Both the position numbers and the translations under genes were made by a program. Shown here piece by piece: positions 1-5,634 of a DNA stretch of 6,636 nt. The stretch is taken from the NCBI GenBank assembly GCA_026392815.1, contig JAPLBI010000010.1, positions 1-6,636 on the forward strand, in the 5' to 3' direction. The notes beneath the pieces were generated by a model that did not search any database, was not told the DNA's origin, and saw only the letters and a list, made by a program, of their open reading frames with translations. How positions within the stretch are numbered: position 1 is the first letter of the stretch; every line of letters starts with the position of its first letter. This DNA is from Actinomycetota bacterium. GTDB taxonomy: Bacteria > Actinomycetota > Actinomycetes > Nanopelagicales > Nanopelagicaceae.

Positions 1-635
1 TCGGTCTTGCCTTGTAACCAGTTGGCACGGATTGCAAATAAATCATGCGTTAAGTCAGAGGTTTGTGCGTTAAGGCCTTCTACAAAATCTCCTGAGGCAA
101 CTAATTTTGCTGATGAATCAGTTGCCTTGGAAAGAGTGCTGTGATTTCTCAGTATTTCAAAGAGCTCTCCCGTTAGATAGGTTCGAAAATCTGTAATCTT
201 TCCGCTTTTGATTTCAACCCACTTACTGTGAGTTCCCGGCGATATAACTAGCCCATTTTCAAGCCCTGAAGCAAGAGATTGTGACTCTTCTCCTCGCATT
301 ACATCACCAGTCTTTGATACTCCTGGCACGATGTAAAGAGCTGGTTCAAAATTTGGAACTTTCACGAGAGAGTTACTTACTTCATCTATATCTACGGGCA
401 AAGGGGAGAAATCAGTCTCGTGAAGGCCGATACTCGAACCGATCATTCCTATTGCGATGATGTGTTCGTACTGTCCCTGCCACTTACCCAATACCTCGGC
501 GAGATAGGCGCGATGAGAGCCTGAGGCAAAGTTCTTAACGCCCTGATCGGATTGGAGATAGTCAGCGATTTGATCGTGTTCAATCAACCAAGCGCGAAAG
601 GATGAAGTTCCCCAGTCAATCGCAACAAACTTCAT
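1..635 (-). CDS. dgoK: 2-dehydro-3-deoxygalactonokinase-like kinase, C-terminus cut by window edge
   Basis: This gene encodes a sugar-acid kinase of the DgoK family, which phosphorylates 2-dehydro-3-deoxy-D-galactonate with ATP at the end of a galactonate-type route. I translated 211 codons from the ATG at 635-633; the frame is open at the left edge, so roughly the last third of a family-typical ~290-residue protein is missing. The N-terminus FVAIDWGTSSFRAWL (residues 3-17) is the phosphate-binding start of the fold. GMIGSSIG (63-70), VMRGEESQ (112-119), SPGTHSKWV (132-140) and FRTYLTGELFEILRNHS (150-166) follow the order I recall for E. coli DgoK. The start lies 4 nt after the stop of the upstream dehydrogenase, with no clear ribosome-binding site, so translational coupling is likely. 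The family call is strong. The true substrate is open, because the neighbours are inositol genes and no galactonate dehydratase or KDPGal aldolase is visible. Confidence 0.87.
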   Translation of the reverse strand, partial: MKFVAIDWGTSSFRAWLIEHDQIADYLQSDQGVKNFASGSHRAYLAEVLGKWQGQYEHIIAIGMIGSSIGLHETDFSPLPVDIDEVSNSLVKVPNFEPALYIVPGVSKTGDVMRGEESQSLASGLENGLVISPGTHSKWVEIKSGKITDFRTYLTGELFEILRNHSTLSKATDSSAKLVASGDFVEGLNAQTSDLTHDLFAIRANWLQGKT

Positions 636-639
636 CAGA

Positions 640-1614
640 TTACAATTCTACTGCAGAACCACTGAGAATTGATTCTTCGCAGGCAATTGCAACGCGCAGT
701 GCTTGGCGAGCGTTGATTGGTGGACATGGGTTCGAAGTTTTTCCTTCAACGAATTTAATGAAGGCGTGAGATTCTTCAGCGAAAGCTTGGCGAAAGCGCT
801 CAATAAAGCCGGTATATCTGATTTCGTTAAAGCCAATCTCGCCTTCGATGTCATGGATAGGTGTCTTTAGGTTTAGCCCCACCGATATTGAGTCTTTAGA
901 CCCGAATACTTCAAAGCGAACTTCGTGGCCAACTGGATTATGGCGAGTGCCAGTGATGGCTACTTGAACACCTGATTCGGTGGTTAAGGAGATTAACGAG
1001 ACATCGGCATCGTTGTACTTGGCATATTGTTGATGTTCACGCACAGCCTGTGTTGCATAGACCTTTTTAATCTCGCTCTGAGTAATCCATCTAACGAGAT
1101 CGAAATCGTGAACATGCAGATCGCGATAAATACTGCCGCTACCTTCTAGAAACTCCAAGGTAGAAGGTTGGTGATCATGTGCGTACATGTGCATCGCGTA
1201 GAGCGTTCCGACTTGACCAGAAGAAACTTTGTCGGCGGCGACGGAAATTGGTGGATCAAAGCGGCGCTGAAATCCAACCTGAATTTCTGTTCCATTTTTT
1301 TTACACTTCTCAATAACTAAATCTGTCTCTTCCACAGTAAGTGAAATTGGCTTCTCGCAAAGAATTGGTTTTCCGAGCGGAATCAATTCATCCAAAATTG
1401 CAATGTGCGAATTTGTCGCGGTCGCCACGACATATCCATCAAAATCTAGTTTTAGAAGATCTGCATATTCCGCTGAACTGCAATTTAATTTCTGGGCTAA
1501 CTCTTTCGCCACGTTATCTCTGCGGTTAAAGAAAGTTACTTCAGCGCCACCAGAAATCAAATCTTCGGCGCGTATAGCGCCCATTCGACCAGCGCCAATG
1601 ACTGCAATTCTCAT
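640..1614 (-). CDS. IolG-like inositol 2-dehydrogenase (Gfo/Idh/MocA family)
   Basis: This is a 324-residue cytoplasmic NAD(P)-dependent dehydrogenase. The N-terminal Rossmann fold carries GAGRMG (residues 7-12). LCEKPISLT (85-93) gives the catalytic lysine K88, and IQVGFQRRFD (111-120) matches the segment following it in Bacillus IolG as I remember it. In RDLHVHDFDLVRW (164-176), D165 and H169 have the spacing of the IolG Asp/His catalytic pair. The length is close to the usual ~335 residues. The start is the ATG at 1614-1612, with a GGAG on the minus strand at 1629-1626; its 11-nt spacing is slightly long. It is the first gene of a minus-strand operon with the dgoK-like kinase and is divergent from iolC. 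The expected reaction is myo-inositol (or a stereoisomer) to the inosose. Another sugar 1-dehydrogenase of the same family, for example for galactose feeding a DgoK route, cannot be excluded. Confidence 0.8.
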   Translation of the reverse strand: MRIAVIGAGRMGAIRAEDLISGGAEVTFFNRRDNVAKELAQKLNCSSAEYADLLKLDFDGYVVATATNSHIAILDELIPLGKPILCEKPISLTVEETDLVIEKCKKNGTEIQVGFQRRFDPPISVAADKVSSGQVGTLYAMHMYAHDHQPSTLEFLEGSGSIYRDLHVHDFDLVRWITQSEIKKVYATQAVREHQQYAKYNDADVSLISLTTESGVQVAITGTRHNPVGHEVRFEVFGSKDSISVGLNLKTPIHDIEGEIGFNEIRYTGFIERFRQAFAEESHAFIKFVEGKTSNPCPPINARQALRVAIACEESILSGSAVEL

Positions 1615-1649
1615 CTGCTGGACTACTCCGTATTCCGCTAAGCAAGACC

Positions 1650-1678
1650 TTCACTATATAGTTTGGGGTATAAATAAT
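1650..1678 (+). promoter_or_regulatory. Candidate sigma-70-type promoter for the iolC operon
   Basis: TTCACT at 1650-1655 and AATAAT at 1673-1678 are separated by exactly 17 nt and resemble -35 and -10 boxes (4/6 and 5/6 matches to TTGACA and TATAAT). Transcription would start near 1685, leaving a leader of about 25 nt before iolC. It is the only intergenic space upstream of the four-gene plus-strand operon. The placement rests on sequence matching alone. Confidence 0.45.
1653..1662. promoter_or_regulatory. Perfect 10-bp palindrome ACTATATAGT, possible operator
   Basis: ACTATATAGT equals its own reverse complement. It overlaps the -10-like box of the minus-strand promoter and the last bases of the -35-like box of the plus-strand promoter. 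A further inverted pair, CTTCA at 1649-1653 and TGAAG at 1678-1682, brackets the same promoter region. A dimeric repressor bound here could control both operons. AT-rich palindromes of this length can arise by chance, and no regulator gene lies in the window. Confidence 0.3.
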
Positions 1679-1681
1679 GAA
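1653..1681 (-). promoter_or_regulatory. Candidate promoter for the minus-strand dehydrogenase/dgoK operon
   Basis: On the minus strand, TTCATT (plus coordinates 1681-1676) and TATAGT (1658-1653) are spaced by 17 nt. The -10-like box matches 5/6 of TATAAT, while the -35-like box is weak (3/6). The start point would be near 1646, about 31 nt before the ATG at 1614. This promoter lies almost entirely on top of the plus-strand candidate, so the two could not easily be occupied at once. Confidence 0.4.
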
Positions 1682-1704
1682 GCGCTCCCCCGTTCTTTTA
1701 AGTT

Positions 1705-1708
1705 AGGA
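1705..1708 (+). promoter_or_regulatory. Short Shine-Dalgarno-like AGGA before iolC
   Basis: AGGA lies 1 nt before the ATG at 1710 and 4 nt before the in-frame ATG at 1713. The first spacing is too short and the second is marginal. If this site is used, translation more likely starts at 1713, removing one methionine. No better purine-rich site lies in the short leader. Confidence 0.35.
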
Positions 1709-1709
1709 A

Positions 1710-2669
1710 ATGATGACAACCGGTCTCGACCTGTTAACGGTGGGTCGAATAAGCGTCGATCTTTTCTCAGAGCAGATAAACACCTCCTTTAGCCAGCCAC
1801 AGACTTTTCAAAAATCTATTGGTGGATCTCCTACAAATGTTGCAGTCGCCGCGGCAAGATTCGGCCATAAGAGCGCGATTGTTACCAAGGTTGGCGTAGA
1901 TCCACTTGGTGAGTTTGTAGTTAATAAGCTGCAAAGTTTTGGCGTAGATACAAGTTTTGTGAAGGTTGCTGAAAGCGGACTAACTCCCGTTGTTCTTGCC
2001 TCACAAGATCCACCTGAAGATCCAAAGATAATTTTTCATCGCCAGCCGTCAGCACCTGATACTCAACTCATCGCCTCAGATATTGATGACCAGACTTTGA
2101 AGAGCGCTAAGAACTTCTGGGTCAGCGCCTGCGCGCTTTCTCAAGGAACGACCGCCGAAAGTATCTTCCATTGGCTTGAGATAAGAGGCCGCGCAAAAGA
2201 AACCATAATCGATCTAGATTATCGACCATCGTTCTGGAAGAGCAGAGAAGATGCTCGGGCTGCTGCGCAACGCGCACTTTCACATTGCACGATCGCCATT
2301 GGAAATATATCTGAATGCGATGTCGCCCTGGGGATTACCGATCCGAATAAGGCGGCAGATGATTTATTGAATCGCGGCATCTCATTAGCGATTGTAAAAA
2401 TGGGCGGCGACGGCGTTCTGCTTGCAACAAAAGAGAAGGTTCATGTCGTTAAGCCTTTGCCAATAAAATTGGTTTGCGGGTTGGGAGCCGGAGATGCTTT
2501 TGGTGGGGCGTTAATCCATGGGCTAATGAGCGGGTGGGATCTGGAAAAGATCGGTGCTTTCGCAAATGCTGCTGGTGCCTATTTAGCATCTGAGTTAATG
2601 TGCGCAGATGCCATGCCAACGCTAGAGATTTTAATTAGATTTATAGAAGAGATGGGGAGCAATCGGTGA
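1710..2669 (+). CDS. iolC: 5-dehydro-2-deoxygluconokinase (PfkB family)
   Basis: IolC phosphorylates 2-deoxy-5-keto-D-gluconate (5-dehydro-2-deoxygluconate) with ATP to its 6-phosphate, in the cytoplasm, after IolB. The 319-residue protein has the ribokinase layout. LLTVGRISVDLF (residues 8-19) opens the fold. GGSPTNVAVAAARFG (38-52) is PfkB signature 1, with the GGSPTN form typical of IolC. DLDYRPSFW (168-176) is also IolC-like. GLGAGDAFGGAL (257-268) is PfkB signature 2, with D262 as the expected catalytic base. The length suits a stand-alone kinase, without the C-terminal aldolase domain fused to IolC in some proteobacteria; a separate aldolase-like gene follows and overlaps by 4 nt. Tandem ATGs at 1710 and 1713 leave the exact start uncertain by one residue. 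Another PfkB sugar kinase is the only real alternative, and iolB two genes downstream argues against it. Confidence 0.9.
   Translation: MMTTGLDLLTVGRISVDLFSEQINTSFSQPQTFQKSIGGSPTNVAVAAARFGHKSAIVTKVGVDPLGEFVVNKLQSFGVDTSFVKVAESGLTPVVLASQDPPEDPKIIFHRQPSAPDTQLIASDIDDQTLKSAKNFWVSACALSQGTTAESIFHWLEIRGRAKETIIDLDYRPSFWKSREDARAAAQRALSHCTIAIGNISECDVALGITDPNKAADDLLNRGISLAIVKMGGDGVLLATKEKVHVVKPLPIKLVCGLGAGDAFGGALIHGLMSGWDLEKIGAFANAAGAYLASELMCADAMPTLEILIRFIEEMGSNR
2654..2659 (+). promoter_or_regulatory. Strong ribosome-binding site fixing a GTG start
   Basis: GGGGAG inside the 3' end of iolC sits 6 nt before the GTG at 2666. This supports GTG as the start of the next gene and a GTGA overlap in which the start codon shares bases with the iolC TGA stop, a layout that promotes coupled translation. 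Confidence 0.7.
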
Positions 2670-3559
2670 AGTTAGAGCAAAAGCGTTATCTTGAACTAAT
2701 TGAAGCGCGGATCAATAACCCTAAATCTTTCCAACTCGCCCTAAAGAAGAGATCACGTCGCACCGTTGCAGGTAAAGATGGTCGCTTGTTCTTGCTTGCA
2801 GCCGACCACACCGCGCGCGGAATCATTGCGGCAGGAAATAATCCAACTGCGATCGCTGATCGATTTAATCTGCTCGATAAGTTGGTTAGAGGTTTAGCTC
2901 TTCCAGGCGTTGATGGCGTAATGGCTAGCGCGGATATTCTCGAAGAATTAGCTTGGCTCGGCGCTCTGGAAGAGAAAGTCGCGATCGGAACTATGAACCG
3001 CGGCGGAATTATTGGCGCTTCATGGGAACTAGATGATCGCCTGACTGCTTACGATGCCGAACATATTCGCAGCATGGGGCTAGATGGTGGAAAGACTTTA
3101 CTGCGCATCGATGAGACCGATCCTGGCACCGCGCGAACCATTGAGATGGTCGCTGCTGTGACAACACAACTTGCAGATTTTGAACTCGTATCGATGATTG
3201 AGCCACTTCCATATATTAAGAATGAGAACGGCAGAGCAGTTCTTGATCCTTCTGAAGAGAAGTTGATCAAAGTAGTTTCTATCGCCTCTGGACTTGGCTC
3301 TTCTTCAGCATTTACTTGGTTGAAGATTCCCGCACCAACCAATCCCGAAAAGGTAGCCGCAGCAACTAGCTGCCCAATCTTGTTGCTAGGCGGAGATCCC
3401 GGAAGTAATTGGGAAGATGTCTTTGCTAAATGGGAGAACGCGATGAAAGTTCCAAATATCCGCGGTTTAGTACCAGGGCGCGCATTATTGTTTGGCGATG
3501 AGTTAGATGTTGAAGCTGCAGTTGCTCGTGCCGCGCTAATGGTTAGAAAAAACAGCTAG
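2666..3559 (+). CDS. Cgl0159-like TIM-barrel protein, candidate class I aldolase of inositol catabolism
   Basis: The 297-residue protein reads as a (beta/alpha)8 barrel related to class I aldolases of the DeoC/LacD type. From memory it matches the Cgl0159-type family encoded beside iolC in actinobacterial inositol clusters, whose reaction I do not know to be established. LFLLAADHTARG (residues 41-52) resembles the first strand of LacD-type aldolases. KTLLRID (143-149) and SMIEPLPY (176-183) supply possible acidic and basic active-site residues. WLKIPAP (218-224) places K220 where these aldolases carry the Schiff-base lysine. ILLLGGDPG (238-246) and LVPGRALLF (268-276) look like the phosphate-binding end of the barrel. 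Translation starts at GTG, overlapping iolC by 4 nt. Inferred role: cleavage of 2-deoxy-5-keto-gluconate 6-phosphate to dihydroxyacetone phosphate and malonate semialdehyde, the IolJ step. The fold and context are well supported; the reaction is not proven. Confidence 0.75.
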   Translation: MKLEQKRYLELIEARINNPKSFQLALKKRSRRTVAGKDGRLFLLAADHTARGIIAAGNNPTAIADRFNLLDKLVRGLALPGVDGVMASADILEELAWLGALEEKVAIGTMNRGGIIGASWELDDRLTAYDAEHIRSMGLDGGKTLLRIDETDPGTARTIEMVAAVTTQLADFELVSMIEPLPYIKNENGRAVLDPSEEKLIKVVSIASGLGSSSAFTWLKIPAPTNPEKVAAATSCPILLLGGDPGSNWEDVFAKWENAMKVPNIRGLVPGRALLFGDELDVEAAVARAALMVRKNS

Positions 3560-3574
3560 AAATGGATAAATCAA

Positions 3575-4468
3575 ATGAGTAATTGGTATAAACCCGCGGG
3601 CTCGTTAAAGACTACAGAACATGAAATCTCACTCTCGCCACAAGATTCTGGCTGGGAATATTGCGGTTTCTATACCTATAACTTTGCAACTAAATCAGAA
3701 TTTAGCGTTGAGTTAAGCGGTCGCGGAGGTGTTCTACTTCCACTCTCTGCACAGAATGTATCTGTTTCGGTTGATGGTCAGCCATTTACTCTCAAAGGTA
3801 GAACAGGTGTATTTGCCGCTGTTTCAGATTGGATCTATCTCCCAGTTGGGTCAAAGGTTTCATTTAGCGGTAAATCTGGTGAGATCGCGCTGCTTACGGC
3901 GCAAGCCAGTGAGAAATTCCCAGTCTGCTACACACCTGCTGAACAAGTTCAGGTTGAAGTACGCGGATCAGGCAAAGCAACTCGCCAGGTAAATAACATT
4001 GCAACTCCAACTAGCTTTACCCAATGCCACAAGATTCTTGTTTGTGAAGTGCTAACTCCTGGAGGAAATCTTTCATCATGGCCTCCACATCGCCACGATA
4101 AATTCCCGGGTTGCCCAACAATTAACGAAGAGGTTTATTACTTCCAGATCGGCAAAGAAGGATCAGATCATGGAGATCCTGAAGGTGTTGGCTTCTTCCA
4201 CGTTTACACCGTCGATGAAACCGTCGATGAAACCGTTACCTTGCACGATAGAGATACCTACGTTGTGCCCCATGGTTATCACGGCCCATCAATTGCTTCA
4301 CCTGAATATCCAATGTATTTCTTAAATGTTATGGCCGGTCCCGCGCCAGAACGCAGTATGGCTTTCTGCGATGATCCAGCACATCATTGGATCCGAGATT
4401 CTTGGAACGATCAAGTACAAGATCCACGTTGTCCAATGACTTCCGCAAATGGAAAGGTAAGTAAATGA
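3575..4468 (+). CDS. iolB: 5-deoxy-glucuronate isomerase
   Basis: IolB converts 5-deoxy-D-glucuronate to 2-deoxy-5-keto-D-gluconate, the substrate of IolC. The 297-residue protein is a bicupin of normal family length. The opening YKPAGSL and the stretch WEYCGFYTYNF (residues 27-37) are typical. In the C-terminal cupin, SSWPPHRHDKFPG (167-179) provides H172 and H174, NEEVYYF (184-190) provides a glutamate, and VPHGYH (231-236) provides H236; these are the expected metal-binding set. YFLNVMAGP (248-256) is a strong IolB hallmark. The ATG at 3575 follows the previous stop by 15 nt, with only a weak TGGA at 3563-3566 as ribosome-binding site. The gene overlaps the next dehydrogenase by ATGA. Residues 212-219 are a TVDE tandem repeat encoded by two identical 12-nt units. 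No transmembrane segment or signal peptide is seen. Confidence 0.95.
   Translation: MSNWYKPAGSLKTTEHEISLSPQDSGWEYCGFYTYNFATKSEFSVELSGRGGVLLPLSAQNVSVSVDGQPFTLKGRTGVFAAVSDWIYLPVGSKVSFSGKSGEIALLTAQASEKFPVCYTPAEQVQVEVRGSGKATRQVNNIATPTSFTQCHKILVCEVLTPGGNLSSWPPHRHDKFPGCPTINEEVYYFQIGKEGSDHGDPEGVGFFHVYTVDETVDETVTLHDRDTYVVPHGYHGPSIASPEYPMYFLNVMAGPAPERSMAFCDDPAHHWIRDSWNDQVQDPRCPMTSANGKVSK
4208..4231 (+). repeat. Exact 12-nt in-frame tandem repeat within iolB
   Basis: The unit ACCGTCGATGAA occurs twice back to back, encoding TVDE-TVDE at residues 212-219. The next codons (T-V) begin a partial third copy. It lies in the loop before the strand leading to the VPHGYH motif. Confidence 0.9.
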
Positions 4469-5634
4469 AGAGAGAGATCCGCATCGCCGTCCTTGGGCTA
4501 GGTTGGATGGGACAGGCGCATTCACGTTCTGCGCTGCGTATTCCTTCACTATTTCCAGATCGTTCATTTGAACCTGTCTTGCAGGTTTGTGCAGATGTAG
4601 ATCCTGCGCGCCAGAAGAGCGCCGTTGCAGATTACGGATTTAAGCGCGCAACCGGCGATTGGATGGAAGCGGCAACTGCAGATGATGTAGATGCTGTTTG
4701 GGTTACCGCGCCAAATATGTTGCACCTGCCAATGATTGAAGCAGCCACGAAAGCTGGCAAAGCAGTCTTTAGCGAGAAGCCAATTGGTGGAAAGCCAGAA
4801 CAGACAGTTCAGGCATACAAGTTAGCCACTGCCGCTGGTGTTCCAACTGGCGTTGGATATAACTATGTCTGGGCACCGCTAGTGCTTCATGCAAAGAATC
4901 TTATTGCAAGCGGTGCACTTGGAGATATCACTCATTACCGAGGTCGCTTCTTGAGTATGTATGGCAGTGACGAACTCGGTCTTCTAACTTGGAGATTTAA
5001 ATTAGCCGATGCTGGTTACGGAGTATCTAGCGACATTCTTAGCCATAGCGTTTCCATGGCGCAGTTCTTAGTTGGTAGCATCTCTGAAGTAGTTGGAATG
5101 CAGAACACAACGATTAAGCAACGCCCACTTCCAAGTGGCAACGCTGGACATTACTCACGCGGTAAGGCAACTGATCCAAAGGGCGATGTCGAAAACGAAG
5201 ACTTTGCATCGATGCTCTGCACATTTGAAAACGGAGCGACAGGTACCTTTGAAGTAAGCCGCACAGTCGTTGGCCCAGAGAGCCAGAACGCCTTTGAAAT
5301 TTACGGCACAAAAGGCTCGCTGATGTGGAACCTGGAGAAGATAAATGAACTTCAGTATTACGAGCTAGGTACTTCGTTAAACACTGGCTACACCACTATT
5401 TATGGCGGGGATCGCTTCCCATTCCATGGCGCATTCGTTCCGGGACAAGCTAATGCGATTGGTTTTGAAGATCTCGTTGCGATTGAAGATTATTCATTTA
5501 TGCAATCAATTGCTGAAGGCACGAAGTTCGGACAGAGCTTTAAAGAGGCAGTTGATGTGGTCAGCGTGCAGCAGGCGCTAATCAACTCTTGGAGTTCACG
5601 TACTTGGGAGCGCGTTAAAGATTTAAGTCTTTAA
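4465..5634 (+). CDS. Gfo/Idh/MocA-family oxidoreductase, probable inositol-type dehydrogenase
   Basis: This is a 389-residue cytoplasmic NAD(P)-dependent dehydrogenase, longer than and clearly distinct from the 324-residue one in the divergent operon. The Rossmann motif is GLGWMG (residues 11-16). VFSEKPIGG (101-109) gives the catalytic lysine K105. GYNYVWAP (131-138) follows in place of the VGFQRRFD motif of the other copy. In VSSDILSHSVSMAQFL (187-202), D190 and H194 show the Asp-x3-His spacing of inositol dehydrogenases. The ATG at 4465 overlaps the iolB stop, with AAAGG at 4453-4457 as a good ribosome-binding site, so it is co-translated with the pathway genes. The likely role is oxidation of an inositol isomer (myo-, scyllo- or chiro-) or an inosose. 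The specific substrate cannot be read from sequence. Its last 20 nt overlap the convergent acetoacetyl-CoA synthetase gene. Confidence 0.85.
   Translation: MKREIRIAVLGLGWMGQAHSRSALRIPSLFPDRSFEPVLQVCADVDPARQKSAVADYGFKRATGDWMEAATADDVDAVWVTAPNMLHLPMIEAATKAGKAVFSEKPIGGKPEQTVQAYKLATAAGVPTGVGYNYVWAPLVLHAKNLIASGALGDITHYRGRFLSMYGSDELGLLTWRFKLADAGYGVSSDILSHSVSMAQFLVGSISEVVGMQNTTIKQRPLPSGNAGHYSRGKATDPKGDVENEDFASMLCTFENGATGTFEVSRTVVGPESQNAFEIYGTKGSLMWNLEKINELQYYELGTSLNTGYTTIYGGDRFPFHGAFVPGQANAIGFEDLVAIEDYSFMQSIAEGTKFGQSFKEAVDVVSVQQALINSWSSRTWERVKDLSL
5615..5634. repeat. 20-nt near-perfect palindrome forming the tail of two convergent genes
   Basis: The two arms pair fully except for one T/G position, which would be a U-G wobble in plus-strand RNA. 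Its ends are the two stop codons: TAA of the plus gene at 5632-5634 and, on the minus strand, TAA at 5617-5615. Because of the symmetry both proteins end almost alike, KDLSL on plus and KDLNL on minus. A hairpin here could slow transcription in both directions, but it has only two or three G-C-type pairs and no clear T-run, so it is a weak terminator candidate. Confidence 0.6.

Noticed and set aside
1403..1792. A 129-codon open frame on the plus strand spanning the divergent intergenic region
   Set aside because: It lies antisense to the IolG-like gene, runs out of frame into iolC, and its translation shows no recognisable domain; it would also cover both promoters.
3049..3342. Minus-strand 97-codon frame opposite the aldolase-like gene
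   Set aside because: It is a low-complexity, serine-rich antisense translation with no ribosome-binding site; the plus-strand gene explains the region.
3562..3577. The ATG at 3562 as an alternative iolB start
   Set aside because: It is out of frame with iolB, which is set by the ATG at 3575.
4208..4231. Reading the TVDE repeat as a net four-residue insertion in IolB
   Set aside because: From memory, typical IolB proteins have the same number of residues between the VYT and VP-x-GYH landmarks.
5615..5634. Calling the convergent palindrome a confirmed rho-independent terminator
   Set aside because: The stem is AT-rich and no uridine tract follows on either strand, so it does not meet the usual criteria.
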